From: Pseudomonadales bacterium
GTDB lineage: Bacteria > Pseudomonadota > Gammaproteobacteria > Pseudomonadales > Pseudohongiellaceae
NCBI GenBank assembly: GCA_022827425.1
Contig: JAJDSZ010000090.1
Coordinates: forward strand, 39,297 to 103,296
Direction: 5' to 3'
Length of the DNA stretch: 64,000 nt
The first letter of the stretch is position 1, and each line of letters begins with the position of its first letter. Of this stretch, positions 43,050-56,567 are shown one piece after another. The translations under genes and the position numbers were made by a program. Under the pieces are notes generated by a model that did not search any database, was not told the origin of the DNA, and saw only the letters and a program-made list of their open reading frames with translations.

Positions 43050-45120
43050 CGCCGCCAGCCGGGATTTCCTGTTTGAAATCGGCGTGGAGGAATTGCCGCC
43101 CAAGGCGCTCAAGGGGCTTTCCCGGGCGCTGGAGGACGAGTTTCGCCAAGGTTTGAAAGCTGCCGGCCTTGGCCACGGCGCCATTCATCGCTTTGCCGCG
43201 CCACGCCGGCTCGCGATACTCGTGGAAAAGCTGGCGGAAAAACAGTCGGATCGGCGCAGCGAACGCTTTGGGCCCGCCGTTGCCGCGGCTTTCGATAGCG
43301 ACGGCGCCCCCACCGCGGCGGCAATGGGCTTCGCCCGCTCCTGCGGCGTTGGGGTTGACGAATTGGGCCGCTCCGGGCGGCAGGGCGTGGAGAGGCTTTG
43401 TTTCAGCCAGCTTGAACCCGGCGCCGCCGCCATGGATTTGCTGGCGGAGTTGACCAGCGACGCGCTGGTTGCCCTGCCGATTCCCCGGCGCATGCGCTGG
43501 GGGACTTCCCGGACAGAGTTCATCCGCCCGGTGCATTGGCTGGTGATGCTGTTTGGCAATGACACCGTGCCCGCGACAATTCTCGGGGCGCGCGCCGGCA
43601 ATGTCACCTTTGGCCACCGATTTCATCACAACCAGCCCATTGTCCTCGAGTCGCCGGGGGAATACGCGGCATCGCTGGAAAATCCGGGCCGGGTAATCGC
43701 AAGTTTCGCCCGGCGCCGGGAACAGGTTCGGGAACTGGTGAATGCCGAGGCCGCAAGGCTCGGCGCCAGGGTGGCCATGGATGAAGCGCTGCTCGATGAA
43801 GTCAGCAGCCTGGTGGAGTATCCCGTGGCCCTGACCGGCGAGTTCGACCGCGAGTTTCTCGAATTGCCCGACGAAGCTCTGGTGCTCACCCTGAAGTCCC
43901 ACCAGAAATGCTTCTGTCTGGAAGACCGAAATGGCCAGATTATCCCGTATTTCGTGACTGTCAGCAACATTGCCAGCAAAGACCCGGCAAAGGTCATACA
44001 GGGAAATGAACGGGTAATCCGGCCACGGTTGGCGGATGCCAGGTTTTTCTTTGAAACCGACAAATCCCGCAGTCTTGAGTCAAGGCTGCCGGAACTCGAC
44101 AAGATCGTTTTCCAGGACAAGCTCGGTTCGGTGGGCGCGAAATCGCGCCGGGTGTCCCGGCTGGCGGGGCTGCTCGCGGGCCGGATTGGCTTTGCGACCG
44201 ATGCCTGCCAAAGGGCGGCCCTGCTCGGCAAGTGCGACCTGCTCAGCGATATGGTGGGCGAGTTTGCCGCATTGCAGGGCTTGATGGGCGCCTGTTACGC
44301 CCGTAACGACGGCGAAACCGAAGCCGTGGCGATGGCGATCTTCGAGCAGTATCTGCCGCGGCATACCAGCGACCGGCTGCCCGAAACGCCCGCGGGCCAG
44401 ACCCTGGCCCTGGCGGAAAAGCTGGATACCCTGGCGGGCCTGTTCGCCATCGGCCAGCCGCCCACGGGTTCGAAGGATCCTTTCGCCCTGCGGCGGGCCG
44501 CCATCGGGGTATTGCGGATACTGATCGAAGGCGGGCTGGAACTCGACCTGCCGGCAGCCATCAAAGCCGCCCTGGAAGGCTTCACGGAACTCAAGCCGGA
44601 CGGGAACTGCGCCGCCAGGCTCCTTGATTTCATTCTGGACCGACTGCGCGCCTGGTACGGCGACATGGGCATTGCCGCGGCGGTCTACCTCAGTGTGCGG
44701 GCGGTGCAGCCGGCAAGTCCGCTGGATTTTCACCGGCGCGTGCAAGCCGTTGCCGATTTTGCCGGGAGGCCTGAAGCGGCGGCCCTGGCGGCGGCCAACA
44801 AGCGGGTTTCGAATCTGCTCACCAAAAGCGGCAAGGAGGCGGCGGGAGGAGGGGTCGATGATTCACTGCTTGACGAGGCGGCGGAAAAAGCGCTGCTGGA
44901 GAGGATTCGCAAGGCCCGGAAGGAAGTGCGGCCCTGGTTTGCCGCGGGCGAATACCACAAGGCGCTGACCCGGCTTGCCGGCCTGCGGGACGATGTGGAC
45001 CGCTTTTTCGATGAGGTGATGGTCATGGTGGACGATGCGCCGCTGCGAGCCAATCGGCTGCGCATCCTGCGGGAGCTGCGCGGACTATTCCTGCAGGCTG
45101 CCGATATTTCGTTGCTTTGA
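43036..45120 (+). CDS. glyS: Glycyl-tRNA synthetase beta subunit
   Basis: 694-aa tRNA-binding subunit. N-terminus [16 protein letters not shown] and family stretches [54 protein letters not shown] and [22 protein letters not shown], with a C-terminal anticodon-binding domain ending in [12 protein letters not shown] [14 protein letters not shown] at 43036 overlaps glyQ; GGAAGAG lies upstream. Its stop overlaps the TTG start of gmhB. Confidence 0.97.
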   Translation: MTTPDAASRDFLFEIGVEELPPKALKGLSRALEDEFRQGLKAAGLGHGAIHRFAAPRRLAILVEKLAEKQSDRRSERFGPAVAAAFDSDGAPTAAAMGFARSCGVGVDELGRSGRQGVERLCFSQLEPGAAAMDLLAELTSDALVALPIPRRMRWGTSRTEFIRPVHWLVMLFGNDTVPATILGARAGNVTFGHRFHHNQPIVLESPGEYAASLENPGRVIASFARRREQVRELVNAEAARLGARVAMDEALLDEVSSLVEYPVALTGEFDREFLELPDEALVLTLKSHQKCFCLEDRNGQIIPYFVTVSNIASKDPAKVIQGNERVIRPRLADARFFFETDKSRSLESRLPELDKIVFQDKLGSVGAKSRRVSRLAGLLAGRIGFATDACQRAALLGKCDLLSDMVGEFAALQGLMGACYARNDGETEAVAMAIFEQYLPRHTSDRLPETPAGQTLALAEKLDTLAGLFAIGQPPTGSKDPFALRRAAIGVLRILIEGGLELDLPAAIKAALEGFTELKPDGNCAARLLDFILDRLRAWYGDMGIAAAVYLSVRAVQPASPLDFHRRVQAVADFAGRPEAAALAAANKRVSNLLTKSGKEAAGGGVDDSLLDEAAEKALLERIRKARKEVRPWFAAGEYHKALTRLAGLRDDVDRFFDEVMVMVDDAPLRANRLRILRELRGLFLQAADISLL

Positions 45121-45683
45121 TCCAGAATCCCGCCAAAGTCGTTGTACTCGACCGGGACGGTGTCATCAACCGGGATTCGGCTGCGTACATCAAGTCTCCC
45201 GATGAATGGCGGCCCCTGCCCGGCAGCGTTTCCGCCATTGCCAGACTGAGTCGGGCCGGCCTGCGGGTAGTACTCGCAACCAATCAGTCCGGGCTTGCCC
45301 GGGGGCTTTTTGATGAGGCGGCGCTGGGCGCGATTCACGCCAGGCTCACCGGGCTTGTGGAGCGGCGGGGCGGAAAGGTGGCCGGCATTTTTATCTGCCC
45401 ACACGGGCCGAATGCAGGCTGCGACTGCCGCAAGCCCGCCACGGGCCTGCTGAAACAGATCGAATCCCGCCTCCAATGCAGCTTGCGCGGCTGCTGGTTC
45501 ATCGGCGACAGCCTGCGCGATTTGCAGGCGGGCCGCAACCATGGCTGTCAGCCGGTGCTGGTACGCACCGGCAATGGCTTGCAGACAGAAAAGCTGATAA
45601 AAGACAATGGCTTGGGCCGGGTACTCGTGTTCGATGACCTGGCTGGGGCAGCCACCGCCTTGCTGCGCGAGTCGGCTGATTGA
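45117..45683 (+). CDS. gmhB: D-glycero-D-manno-heptose 1,7-bisphosphate 7-phosphatase
   Basis: 188-aa HAD-superfamily phosphatase of the ADP-heptose pathway. VVVLDRDGVINRDS (nucleophile Asp and acid Asp), ATNQSGLARG, a zinc-type loop CPHGPNAGCDCRKP, and FIGDSLRDLQAG with the last Asp. TTG start at 45117 overlaps the glyS TGA, so it is translationally coupled. It supplies the substrate for the adenylyltransferase half of HldE at 6.8-8.2 kb. Confidence 0.93.
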   Translation: MIQNPAKVVVLDRDGVINRDSAAYIKSPDEWRPLPGSVSAIARLSRAGLRVVLATNQSGLARGLFDEAALGAIHARLTGLVERRGGKVAGIFICPHGPNAGCDCRKPATGLLKQIESRLQCSLRGCWFIGDSLRDLQAGRNHGCQPVLVRTGNGLQTEKLIKDNGLGRVLVFDDLAGAATALLRESAD

Positions 45684-45713
45684 AGGCCCGGGAAGAGAAA
45701 ACCCGGCGAACTC

Positions 45714-49290
<3,577 letters not shown>

Positions 49291-49305
49291 AAGCAGCCGC
49301 CAACC

Positions 49306-50409
49306 CTACAAGCGGGAAGGGCTGACGACGAAAGACGCGCCATAATTTTCCACCGGCTCGATGAGTACGGCGCTATTGGCGTCGGATAATTCCATTTTCA
49401 CCTTGTCGGAGTTGACGGCGGCAAAAACGTCGACCAAATAGCCGACATTGAAGCCGATTTCGATAGGATCTCCCTCGTATTCCACAGAAACCGATTCTTC
49501 GGAAAATTCCTGCTCCGGGTTCCTCGCCACCACCTTGAATTCGCCGTTGCCAAGCTGAAAACTGGCAATCTGGTACTTTTCGCTGAACAGAATGGAGGCT
49601 CGCTGGCAGGCGTGACGCAATTCGGCGCAGTTGCCCACAAAGGAATTGCCGCCATTGCGGGGAATGACCCGCTCGTAATCGGCATAGCGGCTGTTGACCA
49701 ATTGGGAAACGAGCGTGCAATCCGACATCTGGGCGCGGAAATGGTTGGCGCCGCCGGAAAGCGTCACCGGTTCGTCCCCTTCCTGCAGCAGCCGGGCCAA
49801 CTCGAGCGCGCTTCTTCGCGGCAGGATCATGCGCTGCCTTTCCTTGGCATTGCTTGGGGTCTTCAGAGTATGCAGCGCCAGCCGGTGACCATCGGTGGCA
49901 ACGGCGCGCAGGCTTTCCTCATCCACCTCGAGCAACATGCCATTGAGATAGGGACGGAAGTCCTTGGCGGCCATGGCAAAGCTCGTGCTTGCCAGCAGAC
50001 CGGCAAGTTCGCCCTGGTTGACGGTGAGGGCGATGGCGTCGATTTCACTTTCGAGCTTCGGGAAATCCTCGGCGGGCAGGGTGGCGAGGGTGAAGCTGCT
50101 GCGACCGGATTTTACCTGAAGCCGGGGGCCATCCATCGCCAGCAAAATTTCGGCATCTTCGGGCAACGCACGACAAATGTCCGACAGCTTGCGGGCAGGC
50201 GCCGTGATCTTGCCTTCCGCGGCAGCATTGGAAACCGTTACCCCGGCTGAAAGCTCCAACTCCTGATTGCTGCTCGTCAGGGTAAGCTGGTCGCCTTTCA
50301 GTTCAAGCAGCAGATTGGACAATACTGGCAGCGTACCGCGTCGCTCGACGATTCCGCTGACGAGTTGCAGCGGCCTGAGCAGCGCATCCCGCGAGATCTG
50401 GAATTGCAT
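49306..50409 (-). CDS. dnaN: DNA polymerase III beta sliding clamp
   Basis: 367-aa ring clamp. Three-domain clamp with N-terminus MQFQISRDALLRPLQLVSG, PVLSNLLLEL, YLNGMLLEVD, ATDGHRLAL and an end reading YGASFVVSPSRL. In E. coli the corresponding tail is YVVMPMRL. It is 18 bases after dnaA and 15 before recF, so all lie in one operon. Confidence 0.98.
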   Translation of the reverse strand: MQFQISRDALLRPLQLVSGIVERRGTLPVLSNLLLELKGDQLTLTSSNQELELSAGVTVSNAAAEGKITAPARKLSDICRALPEDAEILLAMDGPRLQVKSGRSSFTLATLPAEDFPKLESEIDAIALTVNQGELAGLLASTSFAMAAKDFRPYLNGMLLEVDEESLRAVATDGHRLALHTLKTPSNAKERQRMILPRRSALELARLLQEGDEPVTLSGGANHFRAQMSDCTLVSQLVNSRYADYERVIPRNGGNSFVGNCAELRHACQRASILFSEKYQIASFQLGNGEFKVVARNPEQEFSEESVSVEYEGDPIEIGFNVGYLVDVFAAVNSDKVKMELSDANSAVLIEPVENYGASFVVSPSRL

Positions 50410-50427
50410 GATGTGTTTTCCCCGGGT

Positions 50428-51900
50428 TCAGTTGGTTAGCGCCCGCAGCAGATTATTATAATCATCTTCCATGCTTTTTGAGTTGCGCCGCAATTCCGAA
50501 ACCCGCTGGCAGGCGTGCACCACGGTGGAATGATCCTTGCCGCCGAATGCTTCGCCGATTTCCGGCAGGCTGTGGCTGGTCAACTCCCGGGCCAGGGTCA
50601 TGGCCACCTGGCGCGGCCGGGCGATGGAGCGATTCCGCCTTCGTGACAACATGTCGCGCATATTGATCTTGTAGTACTGAGATACCGTACGCTGGATATT
50701 GTCGATGCTGATGAGCTTGTCCTGCTGGGCAAACAGATCCCACAACGCCTCCTTCACCAGGGCGGTATCCACTTCACGCCCCTTGAATTGGGCGCAGGCA
50801 TTGACTTTCTTGATGGCGCCTTCGAGTTCGCGACCGCTGCTGCAAACCTTCTGGGCGATGAAAACCGCAGCGTCCTGGGGCAGCTTCAGACCGATCTCTC
50901 CCGCCTTGCTCATGAGAATTGCGACCCGGGTTTCGAGTTCCGGCGGCTCCACCGCAACGGAAAGCCCCCAGCCAAAGCGGGATTTCAGCCTCGGTTCGAT
51001 TCCCTCAATGGCTTTGTAGTAGCGGTCGCAGGTCAGCACGATTTGCTGCCCCCCATCTAGCAGGGTATTGAAAGTATGGAAGAATTCTTCCTGGGAGCGC
51101 TCCTTGCGCGCGAGAAAATGCACATCGTCAAGCAACAGCGCATCCACCGAACGGTAGTAGCGCTTGAATTCATCCATGGCATTGAAGCGCAACGCCTGGA
51201 TCATGGTGTTCACAAAACTCTCGCAATCGACGAACTTGACCACGGCATCGGGATTGCGGGCGAGAATATGATTGCCCACGGCGTGCATCAGGTGGGTCTT
51301 GCCAAGACCGACGCCGCCATAGATGAACAGGGGGTTGTAGGTTCGCCCGGGGTTTTCCGCCACTTGCATGGCGGCAGCCTGGGCAAACTGATTGGACTTG
51401 CCCACCACGAAGTTGGAAAAAGTGCAGTAGCTGTTGACCTCGCCTTCAAGTCGCAGCTTGCGCCCGGCAAGGCTATTGTCCGCCGCCGCCCCGGATGGAT
51501 GTTGCCCGACTTCCTTGTGGAAATCGTATGGCCGCAACCAGGAAGCCGGCGCGCCGCCATTGCCTGCATGGGGTTTCTGCCGCGGCTTCGGTTCCGCTTG
51601 CCGCCGCGGCTGCCCGCCGCCATTCGGGTCATCCCCGAAGGCGGCGGTTTTCTGGGCTGACTCAACTTCCAGCGCTACGTCTTCCAGGCCGGGTTCGATT
51701 TCCAGCATGAGTTCCCGAATCCGTTTCATGAATCTCGAACTGACCCAGTCGAGAATGAATCGGTTGGGGGCCTTGACCCAGAGCAGCTTGCCGTCGGGTC
51801 CAAGTTCGGCGCTAAGCGGCCGAATCCAGGTATTGAACTGTCCTTGCGAAATCTCTCCCTGCAGCGCTTGCACGCATTTTTGCCAATTTGAGCTTGTCAC
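50428..51900 (-). CDS. dnaA: Chromosomal replication initiator DnaA
   Basis: 490 aa. Domain I: SSNWQKCVQALQGEISQGQF; a Pro/Gly/basic linker; domain III AAA+: FIYGGVGLGKTHLMHAVGNH (Walker A), DALLLDDVHFLARKE (Walker B); domain IV: RPRQVAMTLARELTSHSLPEIG, then FGGKDHSTVVHACQRV, the DnaA-box helix. GTG at 51900 aligns with the usual start; ATG at 51954 would add 18 residues unlike the family. Confidence 0.97.
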   Translation of the reverse strand: MTSSNWQKCVQALQGEISQGQFNTWIRPLSAELGPDGKLLWVKAPNRFILDWVSSRFMKRIRELMLEIEPGLEDVALEVESAQKTAAFGDDPNGGGQPRRQAEPKPRQKPHAGNGGAPASWLRPYDFHKEVGQHPSGAAADNSLAGRKLRLEGEVNSYCTFSNFVVGKSNQFAQAAAMQVAENPGRTYNPLFIYGGVGLGKTHLMHAVGNHILARNPDAVVKFVDCESFVNTMIQALRFNAMDEFKRYYRSVDALLLDDVHFLARKERSQEEFFHTFNTLLDGGQQIVLTCDRYYKAIEGIEPRLKSRFGWGLSVAVEPPELETRVAILMSKAGEIGLKLPQDAAVFIAQKVCSSGRELEGAIKKVNACAQFKGREVDTALVKEALWDLFAQQDKLISIDNIQRTVSQYYKINMRDMLSRRRNRSIARPRQVAMTLARELTSHSLPEIGEAFGGKDHSTVVHACQRVSELRRNSKSMEDDYNNLLRALTN

Positions 51901-51941
51901 GGGATGGGTTCTGCAGTGTGGTTGCCGGGTAGTTTTCCGGC

Positions 51942-51971
51942 ATGATAGCGGCAAGACTGCGGCCTTTCCAA
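51942..51971 (-). promoter_or_regulatory. Candidate dnaA promoter
   Basis: On the minus strand TTGGAA (51966-51971), an 18-base spacer, TATCAT (51942-51947), 42 bases before the GTG. Confidence 0.45.
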
Positions 51972-52079
51972 ATCGCGCAAGAGTTGCTCTCCAGTAGCCG
52001 AAAGAAAGTATTTTTCCATGGATTCAGCGTGTTAGAAAAGCAATCTGGCAAGTCATGCAAAGAAACCGCCGTAAAAAAA

Positions 52080-52088
52080 TTTTCCACA
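52080..52088 (+). promoter_or_regulatory. DnaA box (one mismatch)
   Basis: TTTTCCACA against TTATCCACA. Confidence 0.6.
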
Positions 52089-52112
52089 GGCTGGGCCCGC
52101 CGCTGAATTAGC

Positions 52113-52121
52113 TGTGGATAA
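52113..52121 (-). promoter_or_regulatory. DnaA box (perfect)
   Basis: TGTGGATAA, the reverse of TTATCCACA. Confidence 0.75.
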
Positions 52122-52213
52122 GTTGTTGCCAAGCGGGAATTGCGCGGGTCCACAAGCGCTGCCACTGAGAGAAACTCCGCCGCTGCGCCCGGAACCAAGG
52201 GTGGAGCTGGAAA

Positions 52214-52242
52214 TTGCACGCCGGCGGCAAAAGCTCTAGAAT
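52214..52242 (+). promoter_or_regulatory. rpmH promoter
   Basis: TTGCAC at 52214-52219, a 17-base spacer, TAGAAT at 52237-52242, 54 bases before the rpmH start. Would drive rpmH-rnpA-yidD-yidC and possibly mnmE. Confidence 0.6.
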
Positions 52243-52296
52243 CCGTGCCCCGGCTTCCGGCGAACCGGAGCCTGCCGCAGCGAATCGGATCGTGTC

Positions 52297-52431
52297 ATGA
52301 AGAGAACATTTCAGCCCAGCAGGATCAAGCGCGCCAGAAGTCACGGCTTCCGGGCCCGGATGGCGACCCGCGGCGGGCGCCAGGTGCTTGCCCGGCGGCG
52401 CGCCAAGGGCCGGCGCCGCCTGTCGGCCTGA
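52297..52431 (+). CDS. rpmH: 50S ribosomal protein L34
   Basis: 44 aa, highly basic: [20 protein letters not shown] then [20 protein letters not shown] and RLSA. The sequence is near-invariant in bacteria. It begins the origin-proximal operon. Confidence 0.98.
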   Translation: MKRTFQPSRIKRARSHGFRARMATRGGRQVLARRRAKGRRRLSA

Positions 52432-52501
52432 TTCACCGGGACGCGGCGAGCCCGGCCCGGCGGTCGTGCATTCCGGCGGCGCCGACTTCCAGGCTTCAAG
52501 C

Positions 52502-52891
52502 ATGGCCGCATCCGGCTTCCCCCGCTCCGCGCGGTTGCTTCAGGCAGGCGAATTCCGGGCTGTCTTTTCCGCCGCCCGATTCAAGGTATCCTGCCGAAGT
52601 TTTCTTGTGCTGGCCTTGCCGGCGGATCATGGCGGGGCGAGACTCGGGCTGGTGGTATCGAAGAAAAACGTGCCCGCGGCGGTGCAGCGCAATCGCGTGA
52701 AGCGGCTGGTCAGGGAACATTTTCGCCACAGGCGGGCCCGGCTTTCCGGGGTTGATCTGGTGGTGCTGGCGCGAAAGGACGTTCACAAACTCGGCAATGC
52801 GGCGATTCAGCAAAAGCTGGAATCATTGTGGCAGGATCTGCTGGCAAAAATGCGCCGCCACGCTGACAAACAGGAGCCGCAAAAATCGTGA
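52502..52891 (+). CDS. rnpA: Ribonuclease P protein component
   Basis: 129-aa basic protein that helps RNase P RNA mature tRNA 5' ends. Family motif [29 protein letters not shown] with the RNR helix is present; N-terminus [20 protein letters not shown] at 52502, 70 bases after rpmH. Its TGA overlaps the GTG of yidD. The C-terminus is a little longer than usual. Confidence 0.95.
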   Translation: MAASGFPRSARLLQAGEFRAVFSAARFKVSCRSFLVLALPADHGGARLGLVVSKKNVPAAVQRNRVKRLVREHFRHRRARLSGVDLVVLARKDVHKLGNAAIQQKLESLWQDLLAKMRRHADKQEPQKS

Positions 52892-53130
52892 TCGCACGCA
52901 TTCTCATCAAACTGATCGAAATCTATCAGTTCCTGTTCAGCCGACTGCTTTTCACCCAGTGCCGCTTTTATCCGAGCTGCTCACAATACACAAAGGAAGC
53001 GATTGACCACCATGGCCCGGCCCGGGGCGTCTGGCTCGGCCTGAAGCGCATCTCCCGCTGCCACCCCTGGCACGAAGGCGGCTGCGACCCGGTGCCCGGC
53101 ACCAAGCCCTGCGAACAAAGGGCGGCCTGA
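52888..53130 (+). CDS. yidD: Membrane protein insertion efficiency factor
   Basis: 80-aa amphipathic membrane-associated protein that aids YidC-dependent insertion. [19 protein letters not shown] and [24 protein letters not shown] are diagnostic. GTG start overlapping the rnpA stop. Confidence 0.95.
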   Translation: MIARILIKLIEIYQFLFSRLLFTQCRFYPSCSQYTKEAIDHHGPARGVWLGLKRISRCHPWHEGGCDPVPGTKPCEQRAA

Positions 53131-53131
53131 A

Positions 53132-54832
53132 ATGAAATACACCCGCTTCTTCCTGTACACCTCACTCGCCGTCATTACCTATCTGATGCTGCTGGCCTGG
53201 CAGGAGGATTATCCGCCGGAAGTGGATGATGGGGCTGGCCTTGCGCCGGCAACCGCGCCGGCGCTGGACGCTGCCCTGCCCGACGGCGGAATTGCCGGCG
53301 CCGCGCCGGACCTGCCCGCCGAACCGCCAGGCCAGACAGGGGCCGCGGCCCCGCCGCAAACCGCAATGCCGACGGCAGAGTCGGGCAGAACCGGTTTGAT
53401 TCAGGTCACCACCGATACCCTGGAGTTGCGGATTGATCCCCTCGGGGGCGACATTGTTCATCTGGCGCTGCCACAATTCCTGCGCGATATCGACATTCTG
53501 GACGAAGCTTTCGTCCTGCTGGAATCGCGCCCCGGGCGCGAATTCATCGCCACCAGCGGTCTGGTGGGCAATGATGGCATCGACAGCGGAAGCCGTGCCG
53601 CCTACCGCGCCGACACCGCCGCCTATGAACTCGCGGAAGGCGAGCACAGCCTGACTGTCGACCTGCGGCTGCGCACCGAAACCGGCGTCAACGTCATCAA
53701 GCGCTTTGCTTTCACCCGGGGCAGCTACCTCATCGACATATCCTTTCTGGTGGAAAACGCCTCCGACCGGAACTGGCGCGCCATCCCCTTCGGCCAATTG
53801 CGGCGGCATGATTTCCCCGACCCGAGCGCAGGCAGCCGTTTTACCCGCAGCTATCTGGGCTATGTGATCACCAGCGACGACGACCCATACCGGGAATACG
53901 ATTTCGACGATATCGCCGACTCCAGCCTCGTGCTTGAGCGGAACGGCGGCTGGGTGGGCCTGAGCCAGCATTACTTTCTTTCCGCCTGGGTCCTCGACGA
54001 TGCCATGGCCAACCGCTATACCCTGCGCCGCAGCGCCGCCGGCCAGTTCATCGGCGAGTTCACCAGCGCTCCACTCGATGTTGCTCCCGGTGCAACGGGA
54101 TCCACCGCCATGCAACTGTACGCCGGACCCAAGGATCAGTACGCGCTGGCGGAAATCTCTCCCAATCTCGACCTCACCGTGGACTACAGCTTCCTCTGGT
54201 TCCTCGCCGCGCCAATCTACTGGCTGCTGACCCGAATCGACTCATTTGCGGGAAACTACGGCGTTTCCATTATCCTGCTGACCCTGGTGGTCAAGCTGAT
54301 CTTCTACAAGCTCTCGGAAACCCAGTACCGCTCCATGGCGGGCATGCGGCGGCTGATGCCCAGAATGCAGCAGTTGCGGGAGCGCTACGGCGATGACCGG
54401 ATGAAACTGCAGCAGGCCACCATGGATCTGTACAAGAAAGAAAAAATCAATCCCTTCGGCGGTTGCCTGCCACTGCTGGTGCAGATGCCGGTTTTCATCG
54501 CCCTGTACTGGGTATTGATGCAAAGCGTCGAGTTGCGTCACGCGCCCTTCCTGCTCTGGCTCAACGATCTTTCCGTGCGCGATCCGTATTTCGTGCTGCC
54601 CCTGCTGATGGGGGTCACCATGTATCTGCAGACCCGCATGAGCCCCGCGCCGGCGGACCCCATGCAGGCTCAGATCATGCGCCTGATGCCGATCATGATG
54701 ACCGTGCTGTTCCTCTGGTTTCCCTCGGGGCTTGTGCTGTACTGGCTGACCAACGGCCTGCTGAGCATCCTCCAGCAGTGGTATATCACCCGCAAGATCG
54801 ACGCCGAATACGCGGCCTCCACCTCCCGCTGA
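53132..54832 (+). CDS. yidC: Membrane protein insertase
   Basis: 566-aa inner-membrane insertase. TM1 near the N-terminus (FFLYTSLAVITYLMLLAW), a large periplasmic P1 beta domain (to about residue 355), then five TM helices. Core motifs: NYGVSIILLTLVVKLIFYKLS, MQQLRERYGDDRMKLQQATM, EKINPFGGCLPLLVQMPVFIALY. It begins one base after yidD. Confidence 0.97.
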   Translation: MKYTRFFLYTSLAVITYLMLLAWQEDYPPEVDDGAGLAPATAPALDAALPDGGIAGAAPDLPAEPPGQTGAAAPPQTAMPTAESGRTGLIQVTTDTLELRIDPLGGDIVHLALPQFLRDIDILDEAFVLLESRPGREFIATSGLVGNDGIDSGSRAAYRADTAAYELAEGEHSLTVDLRLRTETGVNVIKRFAFTRGSYLIDISFLVENASDRNWRAIPFGQLRRHDFPDPSAGSRFTRSYLGYVITSDDDPYREYDFDDIADSSLVLERNGGWVGLSQHYFLSAWVLDDAMANRYTLRRSAAGQFIGEFTSAPLDVAPGATGSTAMQLYAGPKDQYALAEISPNLDLTVDYSFLWFLAAPIYWLLTRIDSFAGNYGVSIILLTLVVKLIFYKLSETQYRSMAGMRRLMPRMQQLRERYGDDRMKLQQATMDLYKKEKINPFGGCLPLLVQMPVFIALYWVLMQSVELRHAPFLLWLNDLSVRDPYFVLPLLMGVTMYLQTRMSPAPADPMQAQIMRLMPIMMTVLFLWFPSGLVLYWLTNGLLSILQQWYITRKIDAEYAASTSR

Positions 54833-56242
54833 ATGGACGAGCAGACCATCTGCGCCATAGCCACCGCCCCCGGGCGCGGCAGTATCGGGATTCTGCGCAT
54901 CTCGGGCCAATCCCTGGCCGAACTGGCGCGCAGCCTGATCGGCTTTAGGCCCAAGCCCCGGCAGGCGCATTTCTGTGATTTCCTGGATGCAGGCGGCACA
55001 GCGCTCGACCGGGGCATCGCGCTGTTTTTCCCGGCGCCGGATTCCTTTACCGGCGAAGACGTGCTGGAATTGCAGGGGCATGGCGGGCGGGTTGTGCTCG
55101 AATCCCTGCGCGAGCGGGCGCTGGCCCTTGGCGTCCGGCAGGCGCGGCCCGGGGAATTTTCCGAGCGCGCTTTTCTCAATGGCAAGCTCGATCTGGTCCA
55201 GGCCGAAGCCATCGCCGACCTGATCGATGCCGATACCCGCCAAGCGGCGCGCTCGGCGGTGCGAACCCTCACCGGAGAATTCTCCCGCCATGTTCACAGC
55301 CTCGCGGCAACGCTCACCGGCGCCCGCGTCATGCTGGAAAGCGCAATCGATTTTTCCGACAGCGATATCGAGGTGCTTGATCCGGCGGAAGCGCGCCAGA
55401 CGCTTGAGGGCATTCTGTCAAGCCTGGAGCGGCTTCGCGCCCGAAGCCGGCAAGGCGAATTGCTCAATGAAGGCGTCACCGTCGTGCTTGCCGGTTTGCC
55501 CAATGCCGGCAAATCCAGCCTGATGAACGCGCTTTCCGGTGAGCAAACCGCCATTGTGACGCCGATTCCCGGCACCACCCGGGATCTGCTTTCCCGGCGC
55601 ATCGAACTCAATGGCCTGCCATTACAGCTTGTTGATACCGCAGGCCTGCGGGAAAGCGGCGACGCCATCGAGCGGGAAGGCGTAAGGCGCGCCCGGGTCG
55701 CCATGGCCAGCGCCGACCTGATCCTGCTGCTGCTCGACGCATCGCGATTTCCCGATTGCTCCGGAGAATTGAACCCGGGGGAAATCCGGATTGCCCTGAA
55801 CCCCATCGCCGACTACCTCACAAACGAGGACGACAGGAAGAATTTGCTCGGACGCCTGTGCATCATTCGCAACAAGATCGATTTGCTGGAGCTGCCGCCT
55901 GCCCTGGGCCAGATCCGGGTCGAGGGTATTGCGTTGCCACTCGTTCAGCTCAGCGCCAAAACCGGCGCCGGACTCGACCTGCTCTGTAAACATCTGCAGG
56001 ACTTTGTGGCCTACGAAGGTGGGGAAGACGCTTTCGTCGCCCGGGCGCGGCACCTCGAAGCCCTCGATGAAGTACGGTGTCAGTGCGGGGCGGCGCTTGC
56101 CAACCTCAGCCGCGGGGCGCCGCTCGAATTGCTCGCCGAAGACCTGCGCCTCGCCCAGGCCGCGCTGGGCCGGATTACCGGTGAAGTCACTACGGACGAC
56201 CTGCTCGGCGAAATCTTCAGCCGCTTCTGTATCGGAAAGTAG
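54833..56242 (+). CDS. mnmE: tRNA modification GTPase MnmE
   Basis: 469 aa. Acts with MnmG to make the 5-(carboxymethyl)aminomethyl group on wobble U34. N-terminal folate-binding domain (TICAIATAPGRGSIGILRISG); G domain with GLPNAGKSS (G1), TTRDL (G2), DTAGL (G3) and NKID (G4); C-terminal CxGK as FCIGK. ATG directly follows the yidC TGA. Confidence 0.97.
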   Translation: MDEQTICAIATAPGRGSIGILRISGQSLAELARSLIGFRPKPRQAHFCDFLDAGGTALDRGIALFFPAPDSFTGEDVLELQGHGGRVVLESLRERALALGVRQARPGEFSERAFLNGKLDLVQAEAIADLIDADTRQAARSAVRTLTGEFSRHVHSLAATLTGARVMLESAIDFSDSDIEVLDPAEARQTLEGILSSLERLRARSRQGELLNEGVTVVLAGLPNAGKSSLMNALSGEQTAIVTPIPGTTRDLLSRRIELNGLPLQLVDTAGLRESGDAIEREGVRRARVAMASADLILLLLDASRFPDCSGELNPGEIRIALNPIADYLTNEDDRKNLLGRLCIIRNKIDLLELPPALGQIRVEGIALPLVQLSAKTGAGLDLLCKHLQDFVAYEGGEDAFVARARHLEALDEVRCQCGAALANLSRGAPLELLAEDLRLAQAALGRITGEVTTDDLLGEIFSRFCIGK

Positions 56243-56567
56243 GCCGCCCCGGTGATCTGCGCCAAAACCTGCCCGCTACCTGTGGGTAAGGCGCACCGGG
56301 GAAGGGAACAAGCGAGGGATGAAATGGGGACAAAATCGCCGGGGTTGCCCTGTCCCCGGAATATCCCTGGCTCGCACCGGGAACCCCCCGCATTGCAAAC
56401 GGGGTTTTCCCGCAGGCAAGCCTTTGAGCCAACAAAGAAAAGTACGGTTCCCAACAGCTTCCCGCAAGCTCTACCAATACTACTACTTGTCTTATAATTC
56501 CCTGATACATATCTACTTTATTGTTAACGCGTTATACTTCGCCGCTCCCTGAAATTCGTAGCCCGAC
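56243..56567. other. mnmE-mnmG intergenic region with AT-rich stretch
   Basis: The left two-thirds are GC-rich with the near-box TGTGGGTAA at about 56280. The right part (56455-56540) is strongly AT-rich, with TATAAT at 56493-56498 and TATACT at 56533-56538, either of which may serve mnmG. In E. coli oriC lies next to mnmG, so a second candidate origin or unwinding element is possible. Confidence 0.45.

Larger units (their letters stand above)
51901..52296. other. dnaA-rpmH intergenic region, candidate oriC
   Basis: About 400 bases between divergent dnaA and rpmH. It holds a perfect DnaA box (52113-52121), a one-mismatch box (52080-52088), an A/T-rich patch (AAAAAAATTTT, 52073-52084) next to them, and promoters for both genes. 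In Pseudomonas oriC lies in the same interval. Only two clear boxes are visible, fewer than usual. Confidence 0.6.

Noticed and set aside
45684..45713. Rho-independent terminator between gmhB and gyrB
   Set aside because: CCCGG/CCGG arms exist but the stem is short and there is no T run.
56243..56567. Main replication origin between mnmE and mnmG
   Set aside because: AT-rich DNA is present but only one imperfect DnaA box (TGTGGGTAA); the dnaA-rpmH interval has a perfect box and is favoured.
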